Assembly: GCA_963693305.1 (NCBI GenBank)
Contig: OY855914.1
Location: 16,678,899-16,742,898, forward strand
Origin: Meandrina meandrites
Lineage: Eukaryota > Cnidaria > Anthozoa > Scleractinia > Meandrinidae
DNA: 64,000 bases
Direction: 5' to 3'
Shown here piece by piece: positions 8,591-20,630 of the stretch; the stretch's first letter is position 1, and every line of letters begins with the position of its first letter. A program made the translations under genes and the position numbers. The notes under the pieces were generated by a model. That model did not search any database. It was not told where the DNA came from and worked only from the letters and a program-made list of their open reading frames with translations.

Positions 8591-8735
8591 CACACACATA
8601 TAAAGTACTGCGTTATTGCGCAATATGGTATTAAAAAATTAACACAAAAAATGAGGCCCTTTAGGGCCGAATTTTTTGTTTTTAAATTGTTCACATACCA
8701 TATTGCGCCAGAACCAGTACTTTATATGTGTGTCA
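8591..8735. repeat. Nested ~145-nt hairpin (inverted repeat, MITE-like)
   Basis: The left arm cacacacatataaagtactg...gcgcaatatggta (8,591-8,630) matches in inverse the right arm taccatattgcgcc...agtactttatatgtgtgt (about 8,694-8,735). Inside, aaaaaatgaggccc and gggccgaatttttt pair around a ttta loop near 8,662. Nearly the whole interval can fold as one hairpin. A further copy of the arm lies at about 8,488. It could be a MITE or the terminal hairpin of the neighbouring element. Confidence 0.7.
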
Positions 8736-8984
8736 GACACACTGCAGATGGGACTGATGGGGCATAGCGCTGATCACGTCAGTAACATGACGATCACTTG
8801 CATAAGCTAGAGCTGGTAGATACCACGATGTTGACCCTAGAAGTAAATGAAAACAAACAAGCGTATCTGGGAAAGCGAATCCGTGCCCAGAAATTTTCGA
8901 AACATCAAGTCCACATTTACACCATTCTGAGAGTCATTTTAGCCCTCATTCCCCGACACCCGTGTCCAATACATGATACGAGTC

Positions 8985-9190
8985 GAAAAATACGTTTTAC
9001 GAGTCGCACGAGTGGTTAAGTCGACACCAGTTGAAAAAATACACTCTACAAGTCGTACGAGTGGACAGGTTTTGTCGACTGGACAAACAGCTGTCCAGTG
9101 GAAAAATGCATCTTATTAGTTCACTCAAAGGGCCGCAGCAAAAAGTTGTCGAGTTGAACGAGTCGTACGAGTGGACAAATTATTGTCTAC
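8985..9190. repeat. Degenerate direct repeats around acgagtcg / gtacgagtggaca
   Basis: Short words such as agtcgtacgagtggaca and gtcgactggacaa recur at loosely regular spacing, giving a diverged minisatellite just before the 83-bp array. No coding potential seen. Confidence 0.45.
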
Positions 9191-9211
9191 TAGACAAAAT
9201 AACTTGGAAAC

Positions 9212-9610
9212 ACGCGTTGCAAATGAATATACCTCGTTCTATAATCCATGAACCGAAATAAGCGTATTTTTAATATCATGAATATGAAAACAAGCGTGTT
9301 ACACATAAATATACCTCGTTCTATAATCCATGCACCGAAATAAGCGTGTTTTTTAATACTCATGAATATGAAAACAAGCGTGTTACACATGAATATACCT
9401 CGTTCTATAATCCATGAACCGAAATGAGCGTGTTTTTAATACAAATGAATATGGAAACAAGGGCGTTTAAAATACACGTAAAAATTCTCAACAAGCGAGT
9501 TACACATGAATTTACATCGTTTTATAATGCATGAACCGAAATAAGCGCGTTTTTTGATACACATCAATATTCGAAATAAAATTGCTACACGTGAAAATAC
9601 CTCAGTGTTT
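9212..9610. repeat. ~83-bp tandem repeat, four to five diverging copies
   Basis: The unit contains aatatacctcgttctataat followed by ccatgaaccgaaataagcgt, then a T-run and atgaatatgaaaacaagcg. Copies begin at about 9,214, 9,297 and 9,380, with a degenerate copy from about 9,490. Later units drift, suggesting the array is no longer homogenised. Confidence 0.75.
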
Positions 9611-11084
9611 TTCCCGAGAAAATATGCTGGGAAGCTGGATAATGATAACACATCATGCGGCATCGGTCGATGTTGTTATTGTTCGAATTGGCATTGAAAA
9701 CCCGCGATAACATGATACAGGTGTGATGTTTATGATACCGCGCGTAATTTCTTTGGTCTCAGACAGCGTGTGACGCGGAGAAATAATTTATTTGAGGCAA
9801 TTTTTGATGTGTGAGACCAATCTGATTTTTTTCCTGTTATAGTTTTAAGAAAGAAACCAAAAGAACTGGTTTGGAACTGTCGAACTGGCAAAACTGGTAA
9901 ACAAGAGAGACTGGATAAGCAGGAAAAGAAACGGCTTCTTGTGTAGCAGCAGCAGGTAAGGTACAACCATAAACTTGAGAAAATAAACCACAAAAGAACT
10001 GAAGCACGTGGTGGTTGGGCTTCGGCGACGTAAAGTGAGCGTCTTAGAAAATTCGCCAGAACTTCCCGGCTTGCGTATCTCTTTCAAAATGTCCCGAATC
10101 TCAACAAACAGATCTTTAAATAAGGAGATATTGTACGAGGCGATACAACATTATATAACACAACTATCCATAAACAAACTGGGTTATGTAAACCACGCAC
10201 AACGGAATTCCGCCTCATAATTATGAACGAGAATAGAAGTGCTAAGCTTAACACTAGTTGATGTTTGCAAGGTTGAACAGGTCCATAAAAAAGGTTCGTT
10301 TGGGAAGGATTATGTTTTCCTTGGTGTTTTGTAGCCACCAGGAGTAAAATTCATTCCAGAAAACAGTGGCTTTTTCGAGTTTATCTTTAGTATAAATAAT
10401 GTTATGGTTAATTTTGAATCGAAACATTGCCATTTTTACATTCTTTACGACAGTAAAAGGCCAATTGTAGATGTTTGAAAATTCAGACGGGTCTATTCCA
10501 TAACTGGCAATTCGAATTTCATTATAAGTGGTCGAATTTTTTTATTTATATTGATCTTATGCAAAACAGCATTGGAAATATTTTCTTCAATATTGAACCA
10601 ATTTCGCTGTGGCGTTTGTTTTGGGAGTATCCCAATATGACTATATCATGGGGTGTTAATTTTCGTCTGAAAGTGATATCTTTTCCTGTAAAGGATATCA
10701 TTACGAACAATACAGCAAGGCGGATACTAGATGGAAAAGTAGACTCGTTGACACTAACACGACCAGAACCGATAACTGAGAAGCGCTGCGACCGGGCACA
10801 GCTGTCATGTTGGTGTCTCTCAACATCTACTTTTTCATTTGGTACAGTTGCATCAGCCTTCTGTGTTGTTTGTAATGTTATTTCATTTTTTTCAGGTGAT
10901 TAGATCTCTTGTAGATCCTACGTTAGCAGCATTACTGTTGGCGGGCCCCTGCTGTTTTGTCTTACTTTTTCGTTAAGATGCCAATCTGGACATGGCTAGA
11001 CTTTTTTTTAACCGACCAATAAGGGCAACTGTGACTTTCAATGGGTAGAAAAGTTAGAAATCTGTCCTAAAATCTAAAGAGGAT
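9611..11084. other. Non-coding stretch without recognised feature
   Basis: Short open frames occur on both strands, but none shows domain-like composition, splice context or repeats. I see nothing I can name here. Confidence 0.4.
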
Positions 11085-11220
11085 GTATGTAGGGGAACCG
11101 AAATCCGTCATTTACACCCCAAAGGGAGACGACGAGTTTATCTGTTAATATGATAGTCTCGTCTCTAGGGGGTGGTGGTGGTGGTGGTGGGGGGGGGGGG
11201 GGGGGTGGGTGGGGTGGGGG
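11085..11220. mobile_element. Relic of a poly-G-ended hAT-like MITE
   Basis: The stretch aaatccgtcatttacacccc followed by aaagggagacgacgag closely matches the right half of the complete element at 57,608-57,925 (aaatccgaaatttacacccc, then aagcgagacgacgag). It then runs through gtctcgtctct into a GGT/poly-G tract (about 11,167-11,219). The left end is not clear, so this is a truncated, diverged copy. Confidence 0.5.
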
Positions 11221-12546
11221 CAATTCAAATTTGTAAAGAAATATTTCGCGGAGTACGTAAAATGTCTTTGATTGCCAGACATTTTCCGAATTGCCTGGGT
11301 AAACAGCAGCTGAACTCATCAATTAACTCATTTTCTGTCAGTGCGTTGTTTTTATATCTAACTTTTCCGGAATGGGTTTTATCGCCTTTTAACAAGATTT
11401 TACTAATTATTTCTTGGTGGCTTTAATAGGAAGGCAGATGATCATTTTTTTCAATCCAAAATTATCGTCGCTGTTGAATTAATTTACGATTGGAGTCGGC
11501 GATTCGCAAAGTGGCGGACGACACGTTTTTCAGTGTTTTAGTTTGCCACACGGTCTCGGGACATATATATTTTTGGTTCAAAATGAGTTTTATACGATTA
11601 AGCTTAACTTTATAAAACAGTTTTGAATTCGACATCAGTCAGAATGCGTTATTCGTATTAAGCTTGGGAGAAATTCAAGACAATAACGGATAGGGAAAAG
11701 CCCGGGAAAAACAAATTGATTTGGTGAACTTGTTTTGTTTTTGAGTCCAGGGTATCCATTCTTCCATTCTGTGTGGCAAAGCATTCCTCTTAGCCGGCTG
11801 GGACCTTGGCACGAAAAACGAAGGGTTCTGGGGACATAGGGTTTTTTAATTAATTCGATTTTTTTGTTCGATTGGCTGTTTCAAACAAAGCAATCTTGAG
11901 CGGAAGTAAAAACCGCCATGACTGTCCCACACAGTCTTTAGAAACATCACGACTGCATACATGAAGACCGGAAGTCCTAGAATCTAAGAGATGGCGGTCT
12001 TGCAGAGCGAAACATTTTAGTAACGCAACATCTAAAGGAAATACAACTGAAAGAGATTCCTAAACGTAGATTTATGAAAAAGGCGAAAACTCCTTACAGT
12101 TTTCCCAATGATTAGTAGAATATTCAATTCATGATATTTTTCTCTAGAGAATGCCACTCGTACGTACGAGCTTCCTTTTGATATGTTGAGGGAAGGTTCC
12201 TGTAAATAATTGTGTTTATCGCATTTGACAAGGAAAGCATTCAGTGTACATATTTTTTTTTAACCAATTTTATTTACCACTTCTGTGTCCAAGAAGAGTC
12301 TAAAAGAAAATTGCAAACGTCATGCACAGCTTTCACCGAGAGCTTCGCAAGCAGGAGTTGAATTGATTAAAATCTGCAATGTCCCCAAAGCTTCCTGACA
12401 GATTTGGAGAATTGATTTTGGTTTAACATGGCCTCCATATTCTTCTCATTGTCTGATTGCTTGGATGGATATGGATGTAATTTATAGGGAGAAGTTTCTA
12501 GGTGATCATGTAAGAGAGTGAGGTTAGCCATTTCATTCTTAAGCTA
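11221..12546. other. Non-coding stretch without recognised feature
   Basis: AT-rich sequence with stops in every frame. No repeat, splice-flanked exon or domain-like ORF was recognised. Confidence 0.4.
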
Positions 12547-12879
12547 AAGTGTATATGACATGAAAAATATTTCCTGCTTTTTTGAGAGGCCTTTCAAAAT
12601 TCAGTGCCACTAAGGGTGTCACTGTTTCTTTTGTGGTGCACATTTATGGTGCAAAGTTTCAAGAACACTGCTTCAATAATTTTCGAGATACTTTTTGTTC
12701 AGCATTTTACCATTATTTTTTGTTGCAAATCTAATGACGTCATCACAAATCTAATTTGCATGATAGAAAAATGTCAATATCTCTTGAAAGAAAGGATATC
12801 TCAAATGGAAAAACACCATTCTTTTGTACTTCGTAAGGCCTTTCAAATAAGCATAAAATATTTATCGTCATATACACTT
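12547..12879. mobile_element. 333-bp TA-flanked MITE (mariner-like candidate)
   Basis: Imperfect terminal inverted repeats begin aagtgtatatgac at the left and end gtcatatacactt at the right, each flanked by TA (12,545-12,546 and 12,880-12,881). The interior has a mirrored gcctttcaaa motif near both ends. No transposase frame. TA duplication and the short size suggest a non-autonomous Tc1/mariner relative; assignment to superfamily is tentative. Confidence 0.5.
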
Positions 12880-14063
12880 TAAACAGTATCCCAAGCTTCC
12901 TTTTTCTTTTTTGCATTTTTATGTTCATCTCATTCACCTTTAAGGGACTCAATGAAACCGGCCAAAAATCCTCAAAATTTAATGAGTTTACCAAACAAAA
13001 CGAAACAAAATATTTGGAAAGGAAACAAAAATTGTTTAAGCTGGACTTAATTAATAAGTCGCAAACAAATTGTCTCTTTTTCTGGACGTTGTTGTTGCTG
13101 GTTTGTTTCGTTGTTTTTTCGATGTATATTACAATTTGAATAGAGCCGTGTAGACGGGCTGGTTCTATTGTGCCCGCGAGGTGAGAAAATATCACAAGTT
13201 CAATCCTATTGTTATAATAGCTCACCAGTTAAACAATCAAAACGTCGCATTTTTTTGCCAGCACACACATGCAAATGTAATGGAGAAAAATTTAGAGTAG
13301 TCCAACATTTTAGGTTCGTTATAGCCGTTTTCAAGTTGATGAGAGTCTGAGCTAGTTTCTAGTTCAGCTAGCTAATCTTTTTTTTTTTTTTTTTTTTTTT
13401 AATGCAGCACACATACCAAAACTTATAAATGTTTGTTCTAATCACATTGTTGGTACCGGTAAAACGAATGAAACAATGGCTGCTATCAGATCAAGGCTAC
13501 TAACTACAGTAATAACTAATTTCAGCTAGCTATTTCAGTAAAAATGTGACCACTTCTCTGCTCACTCTACTCTGTTCACTCTATCTATTCCCTCAATGAT
13601 CCAAAACATTGCCAACTAACTCAAGTTATACCGTAAACAAATTGTCGCCTTTTCTGGACGTTGTTGTTGATTTGGTTTGTTGTTTTTCTATTCACCTTAC
13701 CCACCTTTAATACTCACCTCAATCTATGATCTCGAGAAAGTGGCCATACGGTAGCTATTGGCCGGGGATAGAACTTCAATTAAGCGTTAATTAGCACTCG
13801 ATCTAAACCCGTACCTTGAAATAATTGAATACTTTTCATTTTATCGACCTTTAATATTCGCCTGTATCTATTAAGCTTGAGAAAGGGTTCATATGGTAGC
13901 TACTGGCCGGGAATAGAACTTCAGTTCGTCGACCAAGTCCCGGCCAAACGAGGAAGAGAGTCGCTGAGAGTTGATTCTCATTATAGCTTTCGTTAATTTT
14001 CATCGACCGTCAACTTGTTGGTTGGTTTATGTTGGTTTATTGACTTTTTTAAACTGAGTGGCT
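12880..14063. repeat. Non-coding DNA with duplicated blocks
   Basis: A block near 13,062-13,115 (caaacaaattgtc...ctggacgttgttgttg) recurs near 13,635-13,690. A second block of ~84 bp at 13,701-13,784 (gagaaagtggccatacggtag, then gccggggatagaacttca) recurs ~144 bp later at 13,845-13,928. A T-run covers 13,379-13,400. No coding sequence recognised. Confidence 0.55.
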
Positions 14064-14079
14064 CCTAAAGGAGCCGTTG
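14064..14079 (-). ncRNA. Candidate histone-type 3' stem-loop
   Basis: On the minus strand the 16-mer GGCTCCTTTAGGAGCC forms a perfect 6-bp stem with a 4-nt loop, preceded by CCAACCAAC and followed by ACTCA. Metazoan histone mRNAs end in a stem of this size and loop with very similar flanks (…CAAC / ACCCA), though they usually have a U-A rather than C-G closing pair. No histone reading frame was found upstream on this strand, so this may be a histone-gene remnant or chance. Confidence 0.3.
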
Positions 14080-14201
14080 GTTGGAAAAACGCTTGTTTCC
14101 GACATTCCTGACTGGATGGCGGCTTGCTGTCCTCGCAAGGTTCTTGAAGGAGTCTTCGCTGCTGGTAATATCTCGATGGAGATGCTTAAAGGTTAAAACC
14201 T

Positions 14202-14531
14202 TTAAAACAGAAGTTTCCGTTTCACACGAATAATTCTGCCTTCCAGGGTTTTAAACTTCTTCTGGAACCGATGGGTAAACTCGGGGTAGAGCGGAGTCTC
14301 GTCGACGCCCTCTGCAATGGGAGACTTTTCGTCCTCGCATACTTCTGCTGGCTTTCTGCATCGATCGCACAGAAGGTGATCTTGGTTGTAGGAAAGCTTC
14401 GCAGACGATACATTGGTCGGCCACCATGCAGTCGTAGCACACTTAACTTGTCGTTTTAGTGTCAGCTTGTGAAGCGAAATGACTAACACAGTTAAAACCA
14501 GTTTGCCTTTTATACACACCAGAGGATCCAA
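14202..14531 (-). pseudogene. Cys-rich zinc-ribbon-like ORF, possibly frameshifted
   Basis: The minus-strand frame from 14,531 ends with a well-composed segment (LLCDRCRKPAEVCEDEKSP, then DETPLYPEFTHRFQKKFK and GRIIRVKRKLLF). A neighbouring frame over about 14,380-14,442 reads MCYDCMVADQCIVC, another C-x2-C pair set. Together they look like one small zinc-binding protein of about 100 residues with a frame break in between. I do not recognise the family. The candidate histone-type stem-loop lies about 125 bp downstream on the same strand. Confidence 0.35.
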
Positions 14532-16064
14532 AATTAATTAGGAAAGCAGGAAAAAAGCTTTCTTCTTATTGGTTAACTTGTCTACAATTTAAACTTAAAA
14601 CCGGTCTTTGCTTTATAAATACAAAAGGATCAAAATTGCAACCAGGAAAAATGGGTCGTTTTGATTGGTCCACTGGTTAGTCATTAAAACAATATGCTTT
14701 TGCTTGTTCGTTACGTCTCGTGCGTTACTCTGTGACATTTCTCGGTCACATTTCTCACTAGAAAAAGGAATTTTCGAATGTTTTTGGCGAAGCGATTATT
14801 GCTGTTATGGCGTAAAAACTGTCACCGCCATTCCGTCGTGTTCATAATGTGGATATATACGACTTATTACATTTCTCACCTCACTATTAAAAAGAAATTG
14901 TACTTTACGTTCTCTCTTTACCGTTCTCTCTTTATCTTAAACGTAAACTTATCAAGGATTTTATAGATTCCTAATTCTAGTTAATTAATTTTAAGTCTGA
15001 ATATTATCTTAGAGTTTTTAAGTAGTTTTAAATTATTATTGTATTGTCTTTGAAAAGCCTCTAAGGGGAAAGTCAATAAAGTAATGTATTTCGCTGAGAA
15101 ATGTCTGAAAAATCACATTCCGTTCGGTTTCCCACCCATTCCAAACATTCAAACACCAAAAGGTTATCTTTTTAGTGTTCTTTGGGATCCTTTTACTGTA
15201 AGTTGCTGGCCAGCAGCTCTTTGTCATCTGAGACGATGATATCCCTTTTCGACGTTTTCTCATTTGTTTCAACGCTGGTTAAAGCTAAACAACCCTTCTG
15301 TTACCTCTTCAATGCTGAATTGGGAGTTCTGGTTGTCCTCTAGCAAATTCCCTAAGTCATTGTCAGAATTTATCAATTGAAATCATTAAAACTGCTTTGC
15401 GTAAGAAATATATACATTTAGCAGTTCGAAATCGGAGACGTTTATCTGTATCTATATAGGGTCTTAAAATAGAGGGTGTTGTCCTACACAGGGTACGTAT
15501 TTTAAGTTTTTGCTGTCCTTAACAGGGTCAGGGTTTCACATCCCAGGTGGCATCTCCATACTTTAGCTTACCACAGTGTTTGTTTCTCAGTTAACGATAC
15601 GAAATCAAATATTTAGCGTTTATAAAAATATAGCTATTTAAAAACTTATAACTACTAAAACATGGATAAAAAAAATGATGCTCATCAATTTTGTCAAGAA
15701 ACAATCATCGTTGCATTGTAGATGACCTATTCAGCTTAGTTCGCTTCTGGCCTCCAGTCTCCGGGCAGACTCTTTTTGTGGTCGTCACGCGTTCCTTTTG
15801 CACGTGAGGCAGGAACGCGTGACGACCGACCAATCACCTGTCGCTAGCTAATAATTATATAGTCCGTAGTATGCAGTTTATTCGCCAGTTAGTTTTCCAG
15901 CAGCAATGTTTTACATTTATTAATAAACCTACTTAAGTCCGCATTAATAATCGCTTTGTGATAGGAAATACGTGGAGACAGCTGCCATGGCTACTTTCCA
16001 AAAATATCTCAAAACAGCTTATGTTGTAACTTCATGACTATTAAAAGTTGTGAAGCAAACTGCC
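14532..16064. repeat. Non-coding DNA with an inverted-repeat block shared with 18.4-18.6 kb
   Basis: Mostly featureless. At 15,727-15,830 a block has a perfect inverted pair, ggtcgtcacgcgttcc (15,780) and ggaacgcgtgacgacc (15,811). A diverged copy of this block and its upstream flank (tttgtttctcagttaac) lies at about 18,400-18,580. This looks like a short palindromic repeat family. Confidence 0.5.
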
Positions 16065-16099
16065 TCCTCCCCCCACCCCCCCCCCCCCAAAAAAAAAAA

Positions 16100-16144
<45 letters not shown>

Positions 16145-16165
16145 AAAAAATAAATAAACGAATAA
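16065..16165. repeat. Simple repeats: poly-C, poly-A, (AAT)n
   Basis: A C-rich run is followed by an A-run and about fifteen ATA/AAT units, then (AAAT)-type repeats. Such compound tracts often mark retroelement tails but no adjacent element was recognised. Confidence 0.85.
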
Positions 16166-18399
16166 AAACCTTATTCGGCGAAAAAAATGCTGCATTTTAA
16201 AATGCTGCTAAGAGGAGTGTTTTATTCGCAGCGCTAACTTTGAGAGTTGACAGTTTACGGCAGATGGTTCAACCCCCACAAGGCCTCTTGATAGGTTTAA
16301 AAGAAGAAAACACCATTAATTATTGATCACAAAAGGAACAGTTAAGACGTCTTTTTCGCAATATGTTTGACAGGAAAATTAGTTATAAATATACCTATAT
16401 ATAAAACGTTCATCGATCGTCGTTATGCAAATTTTACCAAGTGCTTTTGCCTTCGCGGAACGGGAAAAAAAGTAAAAACGAAGAAGTGTTGCAACGTAAC
16501 TATTCATTTTCAGAAGAGTTTGAAGATATAGCACAACAGGTAATTGAGCAGAAATCGCTTTTACAATCCTGAAGTGTAACGTAAATGGTTTAATTAGTAT
16601 AAAATTGTTCTCTTTGCACTGTTCTCATCGAGACGATCAATACGTCAATTGCAAGGTCAATATGTTTTAATTGTTGTTTTGCTTTTTTATTCTTTCAAAA
16701 TATAATTATATTGCAATTGAATACTATTTTTGATTTCAGAACGAGACGTTTATCGCTGTCGTGATCCTTTTTCTCCACCGTTTCGTTTTCTTTTAAATTA
16801 TCAATTGTTTAGTAAAGTAAAACATAATGGCTGCAGCAGGCGTCTTGAAAAGCGTTTGAATTAATTTATATTTTCAAACGTTTAAGGTTAAAATTAATAT
16901 TTACCTTTAACCAGCTCAGCTATAGTTCGAGATTTACCGATTTACCGTCGTAATAAAAAAAACAATGTTACCTTTTTCAGATAATAGCAAGTATTTGTCG
17001 GCTGTATTTCCTTTGACCGGAATATAAAAAGGTCTGTAGGTCCTTTGTGGAACCAGTTATTCTCACAGGGTTGATGTCTTGAAAATTCTTCCAAATTCTA
17101 AGGTTTGTTTAAACGTTCTTCAAACGGTTTCGTTAATCATCCAGGATGTTTTAAAAATGTCTTAAAATTTCTGGTGATTTTCATTTACCGTTCAAAAATA
17201 ACTTAGTCACTTATCCGGGTTCTCAAAGCGCACACAGTGCGGCCTTGGTACGCGTGTTTTTTTTGTTTTTTTGTTGTTTTTTTTTTAGTGCGGGCCTCAT
17301 CACTATAGGAAGGAATTATTCGCAAGCACTGTCACTTATGACCACATTCGCTTATGGGCGCGCGCGAGTACAAAAAACGCGAAACACCAGGAACATGTAT
17401 TAAAAACGTGCCAACTTACAATTCCGCTTATAATTAAACACACTTGCTTCCCGTTTATGAGTTTGATTACTTCGCGTATATGTGCTAATTTTATTGTTAA
17501 ACTGGGCAAGGGGATTGGCACAAACCAAGATAGTATCTAAGTATTTTTGTAGTGTTTTTCAAAGTGCATAAACTTAGCATTCAGTTCTCGCGAGACAGTT
17601 TCCGGACACCTGCACACCGAGACATTTTACTTACGCGGAATAAAGAGTGTTGGGCGATAGGAGTTGAGTAATAAGCGCCTTATATTTTCCAATTATTTTC
17701 TCATGAAATATAACAAAAAAAATGTTGTAACGAGTCTTAATCAACTCTTATAAAACAAAATTCGAAACAAGTTTTCAGAACATATTTTGTCCTCGACAGT
17801 TTAAAAATTATAAACAAACAGTAATCATATTAATTATCCCTCGTAAGAGATACGTAGTAGGCCCATACCTGTATATTTTCATAAAAAAATGATGATCGTT
17901 GCCAAAAAATCGTAATTGACAAGTCTTTGGACAAAGCTAAGGTTTTCAAGAATTCTTATAGAAAACTTCTAGCATCTTTCGTATATCTTGTGAAATTTGC
18001 GTAAAATAATGTGGAATGAATTAGAAAGACATCTTCCAGCTACGCACTACTTAAATAATTAATTAAAATTAGCACTTTTTCCTGTTTTATTGGCGCAAAA
18101 ATCAACAGCTTAGTTGACATTTTAAGTAAAGATTGACATTTAGAACAAACCATAAGACGACAGCTGACAGACCATTTAATAGATAGTAAGCTAATATTCA
18201 TATTAAGCACGGGTCATAAAATATAAAATAATAATCTTGTGTGTTTGATTTAGTTATTGCTTTTGACCAAAACTATGCCAAATAATTATTTACATTTGTC
18301 ATATTTAAATTGTCATATTTGTTTATAATTAAAATTGCGTGAGCTCTGCGCGAGATTAGCGATATATTCGAAGTTACCCAGTTCCCGGCGTGGTTTTTG
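16166..18399. other. AT-rich non-coding stretch
   Basis: No coding or repeat structure beyond short homopolymers, except the first copy of an ~85-bp direct repeat at 18,098-18,183 (caaaaatcaacagctt..., then gacgacagctgacag), whose second copy is at 18,933-19,024. Confidence 0.45.
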
Positions 18400-19024
18400 C
18401 ACAATGTTTGTTTCTCAATTAACATGTCGCCCTTTTCGAGGAAAAACGTATATATGAAATCAAATTTATTAACTATTCAGTTTAGTTCGTTTCTGTCCCC
18501 ATTTTAGTCTCCTGCGCAGACTCATTTTGTGGTCGCCAGGCGTTGCTCCTTCTCGTGAGGGAGGAACACGTGACGAGCCCCGTCTTTGTGCCTATCTGGA
18601 AAAACTGTTCTCAGTTAGCTCCGTCCTACATAAAGCTGTATTTCTATTACGTAGCAGTTGTATTTCAAAAACTCACTTAAAAACGCCTTCCGGTTATTTA
18701 CGTGGAACACCGTTGTTTGAAATTTATCCTGAATTACAAACTGGTCTGTGGAAAAAAAAATGCGAACTACAGCTGCGATAGCACTTATGCCTGACAAGAC
18801 CTTGTTTAGATTCATGTGTAAAGAGAAGACCCCCTTTTTGACATGACACATTATTCTTGGTTTAATGTTCCTTTATGAAGTCTTTTTAATATTCAAACAA
18901 ATAAAGGAGTCTTGTGTTTAACCTGTTACAAAAACGCAAAAATCAACAGCTTTAATAGCTTTCACTTTAAGAAATGATTGACAGTTACATCAAGTCATAA
19001 CACGACAGCTGACAGATTATTTGA
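18400..19024. repeat. Second copies of two dispersed repeats
   Basis: Positions 18,400-18,580 are a diverged copy of the block at about 15,590-15,830, and 18,933-19,024 repeats 18,098-18,183. The order suggests a small segmental duplication upstream of the LDLa gene. No gene seen. Confidence 0.5.
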
Positions 19025-19277
19025 CGTTTAACCAAGGAAAGTCTCTTTTTATGTACGTACAAAGTCCCGTTAGAAAGCACGATTTCTCGTTTGCGGGGTT
19101 TTGATTGGCGTCCTCCTTAAGCTTCCTTATCACGCACTTTGCAATAGAAAAAAAAGCTGTTGTGACAATTATGTGATTCACATTTTGGTTATTTTGTTTG
19201 TTTTGTTTGTTTATTGGCTGGTTTGTTTTAATTATTTAATTATTTCCAATTACTTTATTTTTCAAACAAAGACCGAG

Positions 19278-19329
19278 ATGCATTCGTTGGTTTTCCTGAT
19301 GGTTGTACTGTTCTCCATTCCACGTGCAG
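19278..19329 (+). CDS. Signal-peptide exon of an LDLa-domain gene (exon 1)
   Basis: ATG 19278 encodes MHSLVFLMVVLFSIPRA followed by a phase-1 donor GCAG|GTATGT at 19,329/19,330. The peptide is a classic cleavable secretion signal: short N-region, hydrophobic core, small residue at the end. The phase-1 junction matches the acceptor phase of the LDLa exon at 20,523, so the exons join in frame. Expected product: a secreted or membrane-anchored extracellular protein. Additional exons between 19,330 and 20,523 are not seen; that interval is filled by a LINE relic. Confidence 0.6.
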
Positions 19330-19354
19330 GTATGTCTAGCAATTTATCTTGTGG

Positions 19355-20150
19355 TGGTCAAGATAAGATAAGATAAGATAAGATAAAGATAACTTTATTT
19401 TACATGAATATAACAGTTAGCTAAGATACTTAGCTAAAATACTCGTAAAAATTCTAAAAATTCAACTATTTTCAACAATTTATTACAATAATATGCTTAG
19501 AATACTACATGATGAAAAATCAGTTTTAACTAGATTAAAAAAAAATAATAAATAAATTAATTAATTAATTAAAAATCTAAAATCTAAATTTCGTACTAGC
19601 CTAATAAATTCCTTAGTGCCAGCCTTGTCGCGAACCTCGTCTGGAAGCAGATTCCATTGTTGCACCGCATAATATTTAAATCAATTAAGACCATGCTTAG
19701 TACTATTGACCTTTGGTAATGAAAGTATGTTTTTCCTCTTAAAGTGTACTTACGGTCTCTAGTCTTAATTAGATTCATTATACTAGAGGGGGCTCTGCCC
19801 TGGAAACAGCTATTGATGGTGATTAGCATATCCTGAATGCGGCGACTCTCTTAAGTGCTCCCTATACCAATCCTTTGTAATAGTTCCTTGTATGGTACTG
19901 TTTTATCTTAAAAACATATCTGAGGGCGCGCTCGTTCACACTCTCTAATTTCGTAGAGTTGCGAGCTCCACAATGATGCCAAACTTGGCCACAATAGTAA
20001 AAATTCGGTAATATAAATGCACGATAACTGGTAAAATGTTCTTTAGTCTATTTAGTGCATTTACTTGCCCGCCAACCTTCCGGCAAACAGAAAGAGTGAA
20101 GTTTTCGCCAGTTAAGAGATTGGCGCGCAAAAGGCTATTTACGAAACAGA
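19355..20150 (-). mobile_element. 5'-truncated CR1-like LINE relic with (GATAA)n tail
   Basis: Antisense reading of this block gives fragments of the C-terminal end of a non-LTR reverse transcriptase, such as QQWNLLPDEVRDKAGTKEF near 19,620 and SVNERALRYVFK near 19,930, broken by stops. The 3' end on the minus strand is a pentanucleotide tail, seen on the plus strand as repeated gataa at about 19,360-19,390. CR1-group LINEs typically end in short tandem repeats. It lies in intron 1 of the LDLa gene, antisense to it. Confidence 0.6.
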
Positions 20151-20522
20151 AACCGAGTTAACAATTAATCTTGACTATAAACTGATAAGCCAACAAGCCT
20201 ATCTAAATATAGTGACAATAATAATACTAGCGGCTCGGTACAATATTGTGAAAAGTGATCCTGTTATGCTTCAGTCTGATGAATAAAGAAAATATCCTTC
20301 GGGTAATGTGCTTCTCTTGTCTAATAAATTTAATTGTAATACTTTAAGGTTAAAAAGTTTATTTTTTTTTTAATTTTTTACATCAAACATGATGACGTTT
20401 ATGTTTATTTTAGTCTGCGTACCTCTTAGCTGGTAGCTTTATCGCACAATGGCGAACTTTTAGCGGCGATACGCAGGCTGGATTTTTTTCATGAAATGTT
20501 TTCATTTATAACCAACATATAG

Positions 20523-20630
20523 AAACCTGTCGAGCCAATCAGTTTCGCTGTGGGAATGGCAAGTGTATCCCTGTGCATTGGCGCTGTAATGGCTACGATA
20601 GCTGTGGTGATAATACAGACGAGCAATGCA
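20523..20630 (+). CDS. LDL-receptor class A domain exon (exon 2)
   Basis: Bounded by acceptor ..acatatAG and donor A|GTAAGT, 108 bp, phase 1-1. The translation [19 protein letters not shown] continues [16 protein letters not shown]: the six cysteines, the IPxxWRCNG segment and the acidic C-DxxDE calcium-binding box of an LDLa repeat are all present. LDLa modules bind Ca2+ and ligands in extracellular proteins. Symmetric phase-1 exons of this kind are the standard unit of module shuffling. It continues from the signal peptide exon (19,278) and pairs with exon 39,324. Confidence 0.85.

Noticed and set aside
9212..9610. CRISPR array
   Set aside because: The repeats are ~83 bp, contiguous and degenerate with no unique spacers, in a eukaryotic context; this is a minisatellite.
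10475..10903. 142-codon plus-strand ORF
   Set aside because: No recognisable domain, splice context or homology cue; length is within chance expectation for AT-rich DNA of this size.
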